Shown: piece by piece, positions 29,542-38,427 of the stretch
How the letters are laid out: each line of letters opens with the position of its first letter
Numbering within the stretch: the first letter of the stretch is position 1
DNA from: Candidatus Anoxychlamydiales bacterium
GTDB taxonomy: Bacteria; Chlamydiota; Chlamydiia; Chlamydiales; SM23-39
Direction of reading: 5' to 3'
DNA length: 38,427 nt
Assembly: GCA_011065045.1 (NCBI GenBank)
Contig: JAAKFN010000004.1
Location: forward strand, 1-38,427
Made by a program: the position numbers and the translations under genes
Notes under the pieces: model-generated
Told to the model about the DNA's origin: nothing
The model's input: only the letters and a program-made list of their open reading frames with translations
Database searches by the model: none

Positions 29542-29976
29542 ATGAGTGTTTTAGATGAATATAAAAATGATTTCCTACTTTTTGTAGAAGCAGGTTTCAT
29601 TGCAATCAATCAAACTGATGAGGACTCAACAATAAAGCTATTTAAAGCAGCTGAGCTTTTAGATAAAACAAATCCACTTATAAAAATTGGATTTGGTTAT
29701 TTAGCGCTTCATAAATTAGAGTTAAAAAATGCGATTGCATCTTTTGAAGAAGTTTTGAAAAAAGATCCAAAAAATGATATGGCAAAAGCATTTTTAGGTA
29801 TCGCAATTTCTATGACTCCAAAAAATATGCTTAAAGGAGAAAAACTTCTTGAAGAAACTCTAAAATCTGATGATAAAGAGGTTAAAAAATTAGCTACTAT
29901 TGCTCTTGATTTTGTTGATAAATTCATAAAAAAAGAACCAACGCCTGTTGAACCTAAAAAGAAAAAGGGTAAATAA
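29542..29976 (+). CDS. TPR-like T3SS needle chaperone SctG/CdsG-like
   Basis: TPR-like repeats (GYLALHKLELKNAIASFEEVLKKDPKN), CT667 position. Confidence 0.75.
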   Translation: MSVLDEYKNDFLLFVEAGFIAINQTDEDSTIKLFKAAELLDKTNPLIKIGFGYLALHKLELKNAIASFEEVLKKDPKNDMAKAFLGIAISMTPKNMLKGEKLLEETLKSDDKEVKKLATIALDFVDKFIKKEPTPVEPKKKKGK

Positions 29977-29978
29977 TT

Positions 29979-30623
29979 ATGGTTAAACCTCCGATTGATC
30001 CCACAGGAGCATCTGATCCTTCAAAAATAACTCCTGACAAAACTACACAAAAAGGAATGACTCCGCCCGATTCTTCTTCTTTTCAAGCATATAAAGAAGA
30101 AGCGCCTGCGGCCCCTCCCACTACAAAAACAACAGAAATGACACCTATGGATCTAGCAACAAAAGCCGGGATATCAACAACTCCAACATACCAATCACTT
30201 TTATCTCAAACAGCAAACACTCAAGATACTCTAGGAAATACTCAAAATAGTTTACAAACTCCTAACTTAAAACTTAAAAAATCTCAAACAGATCTTTTAA
30301 ACACAAAACTAAACAGTGCTAATAAAAATTTACAAAGCGCAAATGAGAAATTGGGTGCTAAGGTTCCAGATCAAACTCAGATTCCTAAAAGCGCTAGTCC
30401 TGTAGCTAAATTTGTTGGTCTTCTTACAGATGGACAAAATAAATTAAATGAGGCAAAAACAACTCTTCAAAACTTAAAATCTGGTCAAGGCGCTTTGCAA
30501 CCGGGACAAATGCTGCTCATTCAAGTAAAACTCTCTCAAGCCCAGCAAGAAATAGAGTATTCATCAGTACTACTGAGTTCTGTCGTATCTTCTTTAAAAA
30601 CAATTTTAGGCATTCAGATATAA
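29979..30623 (+). CDS. T3SS CT668-like protein (putative inner rod SctI)
   Basis: Pro/Thr/Gln-rich N-terminus, helical C-terminus [36 protein letters not shown]; directly upstream of sctN. Confidence 0.65.
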   Translation: MVKPPIDPTGASDPSKITPDKTTQKGMTPPDSSSFQAYKEEAPAAPPTTKTTEMTPMDLATKAGISTTPTYQSLLSQTANTQDTLGNTQNSLQTPNLKLKKSQTDLLNTKLNSANKNLQSANEKLGAKVPDQTQIPKSASPVAKFVGLLTDGQNKLNEAKTTLQNLKSGQGALQPGQMLLIQVKLSQAQQEIEYSSVLLSSVVSSLKTILGIQI

Positions 30624-30624
30624 T

Positions 30625-31938
30625 ATGGATGAAGAACCAATTGACAAAATTATTTCCCACCTAGAAGATATCGAAATCACAACAGTTCATGGTAGAATCA
30701 CAGAAGTTGTGGGAATGCTTATAAAAGCTGTTATCCCTCAAGTAAAAATGGGAGAGGTCTGTTTAATTAAAAGAGATCCAGAACCTCTTATTGCAGAAGT
30801 TGTAGGATTTACAAAAGATGAAGTTTTTTTATCTCCCTTAGCTGACATGCAAGGAATTGGCCCGTCTTCTGAGGTTATTCCACTTAGAATGCCTCTTCAT
30901 ATAAAAGTTGGAGAAGGTCTTTTAGGAAGAGTTTTAAATGGGCTTGGAGAGCCTATGGATGAAGAAGTAAATGGACCTTTAAAGTTAGATGAGACCTATC
31001 CTGTTATTAACTCTCCTCCTGATCCTTTAAAAAGAAAGATTATTACAGAGCCTTTATCTGTTGGAGTAAAATGCATTGATGGTGTTTTAACATGCGGCCA
31101 AGGTCAAAGAGTTGGAATTTTCGCAGCAGCTGGAGTTGGTAAATCTACACTTCTTGGAATGATCGCTAGAAACTCAAAGGCTGATGTCAATGTTATTTCA
31201 CTTATCGGAGAAAGAGGTAGAGAGGTAAGAGAATTTATAATAAATGATTTAGGTGAAGAAGGACTTAAAAGATCCGTTGTAATAGTTTCAACATCTGATC
31301 AAGCAGCTCAACTTAGAATTAATGCAGCATACGTTGGAACTGCTATCGCTGAGTATTTCAGAGATCAGGGGAAATCTGTAATTTTAATGATGGACTCTGT
31401 AACAAGATTTGCGCGAGCGATAAGAGAGATTGGACTCGCTGCAGGAGAGCCTCCTGCTAGAGCTGGATATACTCCATCTGTTTTTGCAACTTTGCCAAGA
31501 CTGCTCGAAAGATCAGGAAATTCAGAAAAAGGATCAATCACTGCTTTTTATACAATTTTAGTTGCCGGAGATGACCTGAATGAACCGATTTCTGATGAGG
31601 TTAGATCGATTTTAGATGGGCATATTGTACTATCAGCAGAGCTTGCTGAAAAAGGGCAATATCCAGCTATAAATGTATTAGCATCAATCAGCAGAATACT
31701 ACCAAACATTACCTCAAAAGAGCATCAAGATATAATCAGAAAACTCAGAGAAGTTTTAGCTAATTACAAAAAAAATGAACTTTTAATTAGAATTGGAGAA
31801 TATAAACCAGGCTCTGACAAAGATGCTGATTTTGCTATTAAGTTTATCGATAAGGTAAATCATTTTCTAAAACAAAGTATTTCTGAAGAATCTTCTTTTG
31901 ATAAGACTTTTAACCTGCTAAAAGAGCTGTTCCCCTAA
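30625..31938 (+). CDS. sctN: T3SS ATPase SctN/CdsN
   Basis: Walker [52 protein letters not shown] motifs. Confidence 0.98.
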   Translation: MDEEPIDKIISHLEDIEITTVHGRITEVVGMLIKAVIPQVKMGEVCLIKRDPEPLIAEVVGFTKDEVFLSPLADMQGIGPSSEVIPLRMPLHIKVGEGLLGRVLNGLGEPMDEEVNGPLKLDETYPVINSPPDPLKRKIITEPLSVGVKCIDGVLTCGQGQRVGIFAAAGVGKSTLLGMIARNSKADVNVISLIGERGREVREFIINDLGEEGLKRSVVIVSTSDQAAQLRINAAYVGTAIAEYFRDQGKSVILMMDSVTRFARAIREIGLAAGEPPARAGYTPSVFATLPRLLERSGNSEKGSITAFYTILVAGDDLNEPISDEVRSILDGHIVLSAELAEKGQYPAINVLASISRILPNITSKEHQDIIRKLREVLANYKKNELLIRIGEYKPGSDKDADFAIKFIDKVNHFLKQSISEESSFDKTFNLLKELFP

Positions 31939-31943
31939 AATAA

Positions 31944-32447
31944 ATGAACGCTATAAACTATCCCTTAGAAGACCTTGTAAAAATCAAACAAAAAAGATTT
32001 GAGCAAGCCATCAATCTTGTTGAAGAGAAAAAAGCTCTTTTAAAAAGAGAAGAAGATATTTTAACAAAAGTAAAAAAGGCAAGAGATAAAGTATTAAAAC
32101 ACAAAGAAGATAAATTAAAGCAGCTAAGAGATGCTTTAGATGAAGGAGAAAGAACCGACAAAATAGTGCAAAAAAAAGCTTATTTAGACGTTGTAAAAGA
32201 TGATTTAGAAGTCGAGGAAAAAAAAGTAAAAGAGCAACAAAAAAGTGTAAAAGAGGCTGAAAACGATCTAGAAAAAGCTAGAGAGAACTTAAAACAAAAA
32301 CAAAAAGATATTGAAAAGCTAAGAATTCATAGAAAGCAGTGGGAAAAAGAGATGAAATATGTTGAAAGGCAACATGAACAACTTGCGCAAGATGAAATAG
32401 GCTCGGTAAAGTACATTATGAAAAAAAAAGAGAAGAAAAAGAAATAA
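31944..32447 (+). CDS. sctO: T3SS stalk protein SctO/CdsO
   Basis: Highly charged coiled coil directly downstream of sctN. Confidence 0.85.
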   Translation: MNAINYPLEDLVKIKQKRFEQAINLVEEKKALLKREEDILTKVKKARDKVLKHKEDKLKQLRDALDEGERTDKIVQKKAYLDVVKDDLEVEEKKVKEQQKSVKEAENDLEKARENLKQKQKDIEKLRIHRKQWEKEMKYVERQHEQLAQDEIGSVKYIMKKKEKKKK

Positions 32448-32479
32448 TGAATTAAAATAGATTAAAAAGGAAAAGACTT

Positions 32480-33463
32480 ATGGACATTGAAAAAGTTAGT
32501 GGTACTAAAGGTCCAAAACCAGGTGAAAAAAAAGACAGAACATCTACTCCTGACTCTGAAGAATTCCGTGAAATGATGAGAACAGGCAAAATATCAGAAA
32601 CTGAATTTGAAAAACCAAAAAAAAGACCAAAAGGGCAAGCACAACCAAAACTTGGAGGAAAAGAAGAGCCAAAAGCTCCAACAACAAAAGGACCCAATCT
32701 ACCTTCTCCCTATGATAGTTATTCTCAAAACCAGCCACCTGTTCGAGAATTTATAGAAGAGCCTGAGCGACCTTTAGAGCAAAATAAAAATAAGAAAACA
32801 AAAAAAGCAAAGAAAAAAGAAGATGAAGAGCTAGCTCTTTACCAAAAAGGAAAGCTAAAAGAAGCTCCTAAAACTACAAAAGCAGAAGATAAAGCAAAAA
32901 CTCCAAAAGTTTCGACTCAGAGTGGTAAAGAAACGTCTCAAGCCCCAAGTGAAAAATCTATAAAACCGACAACAGAAGCAAAAAAACCTAAAGAAGATAA
33001 AGAGAAAGAGCCGGAGAAACCACAAGTTCAGCAATCTACAGTACTTCAAGAAATGCCTCCTAATATAGCTAGTGGAGTTCAATCTATAACAGCACCTTTA
33101 ACACCTTATCTACATCCTGATATTGTTCCGCTTTTTGAAAAAATGGTAGGAGCGGTTGTGCAACTTCAAGCTAAAGGAATAACAACTACTGAAGTTATGT
33201 TAAACTCCCCTGCCTTTCAATCATCTATGTTTTATGGAAGCTCTGTTGTTGTTCAAAAATACTCAACATCACCTGCTTTTAATATTTTTTTAAGAGGCCC
33301 AACTCAAGCAGTTAACATGTTTTCTGAAAATTTAGATGGTCTTTATGATGCTTTTAAAAAGGCAAATATCAATATTGGAAGATTAGAAGCCCAGCTAGAA
33401 AAATTTACATTCAAAAGAAAAGAAAAACCAAGCTCTGATAAAGATACTGGAAACAAAGGATAA
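32480..33463 (+). CDS. sctP: T3SS needle-length regulator SctP/CdsP
   Basis: Lys/Pro-rich disordered N-terminus with folded C-terminus between sctO and sctQ. Confidence 0.82.
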   Translation: MDIEKVSGTKGPKPGEKKDRTSTPDSEEFREMMRTGKISETEFEKPKKRPKGQAQPKLGGKEEPKAPTTKGPNLPSPYDSYSQNQPPVREFIEEPERPLEQNKNKKTKKAKKKEDEELALYQKGKLKEAPKTTKAEDKAKTPKVSTQSGKETSQAPSEKSIKPTTEAKKPKEDKEKEPEKPQVQQSTVLQEMPPNIASGVQSITAPLTPYLHPDIVPLFEKMVGAVVQLQAKGITTTEVMLNSPAFQSSMFYGSSVVVQKYSTSPAFNIFLRGPTQAVNMFSENLDGLYDAFKKANINIGRLEAQLEKFTFKRKEKPSSDKDTGNKG

Positions 33464-33468
33464 AAATT

Positions 33469-34656
33469 ATGGATACTTTAGAAAAATACTCTTGGCTAAG
33501 AAAGATAAATAAAACACTTTTAACTTTAGATGAGCTTCCTCTACTTAGAACATATGCTCCATTTAATTTTGATGAATTTTCTAATCATCTAATGAAAAAA
33601 TTTTCTCTAAAATCTGTAGAAATTAAACCATCTGAAATGAAATGGATGAAAGCAAATGAGCTAAAGCAAGGCTTTTCTGATAACGTTAATTATCTATCTT
33701 TTGTCTTTTCCAATTTAAATGGAAACGCCTATCTTTTAATGGATTTAGAAGATATCTCAAAAGTAACAAATGAGTTTATCAAAATGAGCTCTGAAATTAA
33801 ACTAACGACCACTTTATTAGAAGAGAGTTATTTTAGATATATCTCGTTAGAGACTCTTCACATATTATCTGAGATGAATCTTTTTCAAGATCTTTCTGCT
33901 AAAATGGTAGAAATTACAGAGCCTCTAAAAGAAGATTCTCTCTGTTTAGATATAAAAATTAATATAAATGACATCTCTATCTATGCAAGAATTGCAATAA
34001 CACCAAAATTTAGAAAAGCATGGGAGAATCATTTCATCTCTAATCCTCCCCTTAAAGCTGAAGAGATTTCTAAAACACTTCAATTAACTATGTCAGCTGA
34101 AATAGGCTCTGTTAACTTAGATTATGAAACGCTTAAAAAAATTCAGATCGGTGATTTTGTAATTTTAGATAAGATAAACTATGATGTTAAAACCAACAAA
34201 GGTCAAGTCACCCTAAAATTAGGTGATACTAAGCTGTTTTTAGCAAAAGTTAAACAAAACAAATTAAAAATTATTGATTTCGTTAAATATTCAGAGGAAA
34301 CAAATATGGAAAAAAAGCCAAATGATAAACTACCAAATGAAAAACCAATAGAACCTAAAGAAAAACCCCTAGCAGAAAAAAAACCTGTATCAACTGAAGA
34401 AATAGTTGAAGTTGAAGAGCAAACAGAAATTCAAACTTCTCAAATTGAAAATATGCCAATCACTATTATAGTTGAAGCGGCAAGATTTAAAATGACTTTA
34501 GATAAGTTAATGAGTATGCAACCTGGAAATCTTTTAGATTTAGCTGTTCATCCAGAAAAAGCTGTAAACTTAGTTGTAAATGGCGAGCAAATAGCTAAAG
34601 GTGAACTTGTAAATCTAGGTGATACTTTAGGTGTTAGAATATTGGAGATGGGTTAG
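33469..34656 (+). CDS. sctQ: T3SS cytoplasmic-ring protein SctQ/CdsQ (SpoA domain)
   Basis: C-terminal SpoA domain ITIIVEAARFKMTLDKLMSMQPGNLLDLAVHPEKAVNLVVNGEQIAKGELVNLGDTLGVRI. Confidence 0.93.
   Translation: MDTLEKYSWLRKINKTLLTLDELPLLRTYAPFNFDEFSNHLMKKFSLKSVEIKPSEMKWMKANELKQGFSDNVNYLSFVFSNLNGNAYLLMDLEDISKVTNEFIKMSSEIKLTTTLLEESYFRYISLETLHILSEMNLFQDLSAKMVEITEPLKEDSLCLDIKININDISIYARIAITPKFRKAWENHFISNPPLKAEEISKTLQLTMSAEIGSVNLDYETLKKIQIGDFVILDKINYDVKTNKGQVTLKLGDTKLFLAKVKQNKLKIIDFVKYSEETNMEKKPNDKLPNEKPIEPKEKPLAEKKPVSTEEIVEVEEQTEIQTSQIENMPITIIVEAARFKMTLDKLMSMQPGNLLDLAVHPEKAVNLVVNGEQIAKGELVNLGDTLGVRILEMG
34306..34656 (+). CDS. Putative internally initiated SctQ-C short form (SpoA domain)
   Basis: In-frame ATG 34306 preceded by SD AGAGGA (34293-34298) with 7-nt spacing; encodes linker plus complete SpoA domain (116 aa). 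Confidence 0.55.
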   Translation: MEKKPNDKLPNEKPIEPKEKPLAEKKPVSTEEIVEVEEQTEIQTSQIENMPITIIVEAARFKMTLDKLMSMQPGNLLDLAVHPEKAVNLVVNGEQIAKGELVNLGDTLGVRILEMG

Positions 34657-34684
34657 ACACTCTACTCATTAACAAATAAAATAG

Positions 34685-35026
34685 TTATTCTTTCGTTTTA
34701 TCAAACTCAATTTGATGATTTTTTGACTCAACAAACCAATGGATATGAGAGCAGTTTGAACAAACATAACAAGCTCCTGATCTATTAAAGTAACCAAATT
34801 GAAAAAACAAAACCCAAGTCGTATTTAAAAGAGCTTCTCTTTTTGAAAATGTATCATTCCCGCACGTATGGCAATTAAGATCTTTATCTTTAACTTTTAT
34901 TTTTGCGATGCCACTCCAACTTTTACCAAGTTGTTTTTTCTTTTTTATCAATGTGCATAACCAAAAAGTAATAATGATAGTTGGCCAAAAAACAATTACG
35001 AAAATAGCTGATGCTTTTCCATTCAT
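34685..35026 (-). CDS. Small membrane protein with zinc-ribbon-like CxxC pairs
   Basis: N-terminal TM AIFVIVFWPTIIITFWLCTLI and CHTCGN...CYVCSNC; inverted within the T3SS cluster. Confidence 0.7.
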   Translation of the reverse strand: MNGKASAIFVIVFWPTIIITFWLCTLIKKKKQLGKSWSGIAKIKVKDKDLNCHTCGNDTFSKREALLNTTWVLFFQFGYFNRSGACYVCSNCSHIHWFVESKNHQIEFDKTKE

Positions 35027-35205
35027 AATAAACCCTTTTCTTAAATTTATGAAAAAGATTACGTTAAAAATTATTTAATTTCATAGTATTTTTTTGTAAA
35101 AAATATAGATAAAACTTTCAATTCTTTTTTTTAATCTTATTCTTGCATCAAAAAGATATTCAAATTAAAATGATTATCTCCATTAAAAAAAAATTGGAGA
35201 GAAAA

Positions 35206-36180
35206 ATGAGTTCAGAGTTTAAAGTATGTTCATATAATTTAGGAAAATCTAACGGAAGTGATTATCGTAAATTGTTAAAATATAATGATTCCCCTTTAGC
35301 TGAAGATAAAACAGATGCTTTTAATGATAAATATAAAAAAATAGAAGAAAAAGTTGCCCAATTTTTATCGCTCAAAGCAGATGTATTTTTTCTTCAAGAA
35401 ATTGGTGATGAAAATAGAGCTTTGATAGCTGAATTAAAATTTCAAAATTTTTCAATTATTCATTTTAATTGGAAAAAAGATTCATCTTTTTGCAATGCAA
35501 TAGCATTAAGTAATTATATATTTATTGAAATAGTTAATCATTCAATGGCTAAAGAATTTGGAAAAGATAATTTTTCTGATATAGCAATAGCTACTGCAAA
35601 AGATTCTTGGACAGGACAAAAAATTCTTTTTGTATCTGCTCTAGGTTTAGAAGATTTATCAAAAAAAGAGCCAATAAGCGATGAGCTTTCATCAAGAGAC
35701 TTATATTGGACAGTCATCACTGCTCAAACTTCTCCATATTCAGATTGTGCAATTAAGCTCATTAGCGCAGACATGAGAGTTCCTTTTGAAGTTGCTAAAA
35801 AACTATTTACACCATTTCAAAAAGAGGGTTTTGAAATCCTCAAAACCAACTTGGCAACTACCCTTAATTCTTTAGATGTAGATGGAAAAAAGGATGAAAT
35901 AATACCTTTTGAAACCCCTGAAACAGAAACAGCTTTCATATTTGCAAAAACAAAACCTTCTTATTTGACAGCTGCAAGTTCACTTGTTTTTAAAACTGAA
36001 CAAAATTCAGCAACTATTTTGGATAAAAAACGAAAACCAGTTACATTTGATCCAGAAACAAATGCATCTAATCACATAGCGATATTTGCAAAAGTTACAA
36101 CAAAAAAAGTTGATTCATATGCTTCAAGTGCTAGTACACTTGTTACTCAATATCTTCAAAATGCTTTAAAAAAAAGATGA
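35206..36180 (+). CDS. Endonuclease/exonuclease/phosphatase (EEP)-fold-like protein, degenerate active site; candidate effector
   Basis: FKVCSYNLGKSN, ADVFFLQEIGDE, NAIALSN, LISADMRVPFE (GDFN-like), ASNHIAIFAKV (SDH-like). Start set at ATG 35206 with SD GGAGAG. Confidence 0.65.
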   Translation: MSSEFKVCSYNLGKSNGSDYRKLLKYNDSPLAEDKTDAFNDKYKKIEEKVAQFLSLKADVFFLQEIGDENRALIAELKFQNFSIIHFNWKKDSSFCNAIALSNYIFIEIVNHSMAKEFGKDNFSDIAIATAKDSWTGQKILFVSALGLEDLSKKEPISDELSSRDLYWTVITAQTSPYSDCAIKLISADMRVPFEVAKKLFTPFQKEGFEILKTNLATTLNSLDVDGKKDEIIPFETPETETAFIFAKTKPSYLTAASSLVFKTEQNSATILDKKRKPVTFDPETNASNHIAIFAKVTTKKVDSYASSASTLVTQYLQNALKKR

Positions 36181-36218
36181 AACTAAAACAACTTAATTAG
36201 TTTTAAATATTTTAGTGT

Positions 36219-36262
36219 ATATTCATCTCAATTCTAAATAAATTGAGATGAATATTTTTTTT
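36219..36262 (+). terminator. Strong intrinsic terminator between the EEP-like gene and pkn5
   Basis: Perfect 15-bp stem ATATTCATCTCAATT / AATTGAGATGAATAT, 7-nt loop, followed by T-run. Confidence 0.92.
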
Positions 36263-36340
36263 ATTTGATATCTCAATAGCAAAAAAATAATGAAATAAGT
36301 AATATCAAAATAGCAATGCAAAAAAACCAAGTTAAAGCTT

Positions 36341-37915
36341 ATGGAAAACCAAGAAATACAAGATCAACCAACCATTCCCACTCTAACAAAATTTGAAACT
36401 CCTATTATTCCTAAAAAAATTGGACCATATAGAATTGAGTCTCTTTTAAAAAAAGGAGGAATGAGTTTTCTATATTTAGGAGTTGATCCGAAAGATGCAA
36501 AACCTATCGTTATAAAAGTTTTGTCTCCTAGATTTATAAAAAACACAGAAGTTATAAATAGGTTTTTAAAAGAAGCTGATATTATTAGACTATCGAATCA
36601 TCCAAACATTATTAAATTATATGGTCAAGGAGAGTGGGATCATGGCTTATATATTGCTATGGAGTTTGTGCAAGGGATCTCTTTAAAACAGTTTTTATTA
36701 GAAAAATCTTTGTCTGTTCACAAAGCTTTAGAGATAATTCTGCAAGTTGGTTACGCTCTTTGTCATCTGCATACCCATGGAATTATCCATAGAGACTTAA
36801 AACCTGAAAATATTTTAATTACAGAAAATGGTCAGATAAAAGTTATAGATTTTGGAATAGCAGCATTAATAAATGAAGAAAAAGAAGATAGTTCTAAAAG
36901 AAAAAGCTTTATGGGAACTCCTGTTTACATGAGCCCCGAGCAAAAAGAAGACCCTAAAAAAGTAACTTTTTCATCAGATATTTATTCCTTAGCTGTAATC
37001 ACATATGAACTACTTTTAGGAAAACTCTCTTTTGGAGTAATTCATTTATCTTTAATCCCAAAAAAATTAAGACTTATACTAGAAAAAGCTTTGCAAAATG
37101 ATCCAAAAAAGAGATATCAAGATATTGTAGATTTTATAACTGATCTATCTGAATATTTAAAATCATACACTGAATTAGAAGACACCAAAAACCAAGAAAA
37201 TTATGATGAAAGATACATATCTCTCGTAAATACAGATCGATTATTTTTAACAAAAGATATGCCGACATGGAAGCATTTAGAAATTGCGGCTGAATATGAC
37301 TCTACAATTTCTTCTTTTGGGCTTTATAGTGATTTTTTTCAGGTATCTGAAAATGTATTCGCTTGCATGTTAGCTAAAAGTGAAAAAAAAGATTTAGAGT
37401 CTTATATTCACACCTCAATTTTTAGAGGTTATGTGAAAATGGCAATAAGCATTGCTAAATTAAAAAAAGAATTCTCTCCAGCAAATATTTTAAGTAGTAT
37501 TAACAGAGCTTTAGAGCAGGATCTAATGGATCAAAAGTTTTTTGTGAATCTAATTGTAATGAACCTTGATAAAGACCAGATTTTATATTCAAATAGTTTT
37601 GATAGTGATAGCTATTTTGTAGACAACGCTAACCAAAAGTGCACTAATCTATCTGTTAATAACCAGATGCTATCAAAAGATATCAATCTTAGTTTTGTTG
37701 AAACCACCCTAAATTTTAAAATTGGTGATGAGATAATTCTTTTATCTAAAAAAATAAAATCTGAAAAACAAGATTTAATAAAAAAACAGATAATTGATAA
37801 CATGTTATTTTCATGTCATAATCAGGCTGAGAAAATAATTATGGGATATAAAAATTTTATTATAAAAAAAGAAAACGATACTTTTGCTAGTATTTGCATA
37901 CAAAGAAAAGCTTAA
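36341..37915 (+). CDS. Serine/threonine protein kinase (Pkn5-like) with C-terminal SpoIIE/RsbU PP2C-like degenerate domain
   Basis: IHRDLKPENILI, VIDFGIAAL, GTPVYMSPEQ kinase motifs; C-terminal EFSPANILSSINRALEQDLMDQKFFVNLIVMNLDKDQILYSNS...GDEIILLSK resembles SpoIIE phosphatases; Pkn5 (CT673) position upstream of sctC. Confidence 0.88.
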   Translation: MENQEIQDQPTIPTLTKFETPIIPKKIGPYRIESLLKKGGMSFLYLGVDPKDAKPIVIKVLSPRFIKNTEVINRFLKEADIIRLSNHPNIIKLYGQGEWDHGLYIAMEFVQGISLKQFLLEKSLSVHKALEIILQVGYALCHLHTHGIIHRDLKPENILITENGQIKVIDFGIAALINEEKEDSSKRKSFMGTPVYMSPEQKEDPKKVTFSSDIYSLAVITYELLLGKLSFGVIHLSLIPKKLRLILEKALQNDPKKRYQDIVDFITDLSEYLKSYTELEDTKNQENYDERYISLVNTDRLFLTKDMPTWKHLEIAAEYDSTISSFGLYSDFFQVSENVFACMLAKSEKKDLESYIHTSIFRGYVKMAISIAKLKKEFSPANILSSINRALEQDLMDQKFFVNLIVMNLDKDQILYSNSFDSDSYFVDNANQKCTNLSVNNQMLSKDINLSFVETTLNFKIGDEIILLSKKIKSEKQDLIKKQIIDNMLFSCHNQAEKIIMGYKNFIIKKENDTFASICIQRKA

Positions 37916-38093
37916 AAAAAGCTTTGAGAGTGCATTCTAAAAGGGCTTTTAGTAGATATAAAATTAAAAAATAAAAAAAAGCATTTTTAAAAAATCAAAT
38001 ATAGAAAAAATTTCAATTAAAATTATCCAATGAAAAGTTTGCAAATATTCATGTTTGTGGTTTACGATTCTATATAGAGGGGATGATAAAAGT

Positions 38094-38427
38094 ATGCTGC
38101 TCAAGTTTGTTAATAAGAAATTAAGCACGAAAAAAAATAATTTTTTTAATAAAAAACTCATCTTTGCATTGTTAATATTTTCTGTATCTCTCTTTGCAGA
38201 AGAGACAAAAGATGCAAAAAAACTACCTGCTTTAAAAGCAAATGAATTTACAATCAACTATGATAACGTCTCAATAATTGAATACATTCAATTTGTCTCA
38301 AAGGTATGCTCAGTTAATTTTATCTATACAGCTACAGATTTAAATTTTACAATTTCGATTACATCTAAAGAGCCTATTACAAAACAGAGTGTAATGTCTT
38401 CTTTAATGCAGGTTTTAAGAGCTAACG
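38094..38427 (+). CDS. sctC: T3SS outer-membrane secretin SctC/CdsC, N-terminal part (truncated by window end)
   Basis: Open frame MLLKFVNKKLSTKKNNFFNKKLIFALLIFSVSLFAEE...FTINYDNVSIIEYIQFVSKVCSVNFIYTATDLNFTISITSKEPITKQSVMSSLMQVL; signal peptide plus secretin N-domain; absent from the ORF track because no stop is reached. Confidence 0.85.
   Translation, partial: MLLKFVNKKLSTKKNNFFNKKLIFALLIFSVSLFAEETKDAKKLPALKANEFTINYDNVSIIEYIQFVSKVCSVNFIYTATDLNFTISITSKEPITKQSVMSSLMQVLRAN

Noticed and set aside
32452-33082. Minus-strand ORFs opposite sctP
   Set aside because: Antisense of Lys/Pro-rich low-complexity coding sequence, no SD.
37918-37940. Weak hairpin after the kinase gene as terminator
   Set aside because: Short stems without a following T-run; sctC probably needs read-through or its own promoter, not resolvable here.

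Overview
AT-rich chromosomal window from a member of the Chlamydiota, probably an environmental (non-Chlamydiaceae) lineage. This is judged from gene content and order only; no database search was run. Main blocks: (1) tRNA-Arg, dapB, kdsA and an LPS-transport-like lptC/lptA/lptB set, followed by a DUF4143-type ATPase, a GT9 heptosyltransferase-like gene, ndk, dtd, a PPP-family phosphatase and a secreted 8-repeat beta-propeller-like protein. (2) The conserved chlamydial block mreB / SNF2 helicase / tRNA-Gly / tig / clpP / clpX. (3) A minus-strand six-gene operon (20428-25802) of low-complexity, coiled-coil and hydrophobic-segment proteins that looks like a divergent type III secretion (T3SS) translocator/secreted-protein cassette. 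(4) A ~950 bp non-coding divergent region rich in hairpins. (5) The chlamydial T3SS operon: CesT-like chaperone, sctD (two FHA domains), small sctE/CdsE-like protein, sctF, sctG, sctI-like, sctN, sctO, sctP, sctQ, then an unexpected two-gene insertion (minus-strand zinc-ribbon membrane protein and an endonuclease/exonuclease/phosphatase-like protein), a strong terminator, a Pkn5-like kinase and the start of sctC. Most interesting points: the non-canonical translocon-like operon, the insertion and terminator splitting sctQ from pkn5-sctC, a kinase fused to a degenerate SpoIIE/RsbU-type PP2C-like domain, an internal SD+ATG inside sctQ predicting a separate SctQ-C product, and a multi-hairpin/pseudoknot-capable intergenic region.
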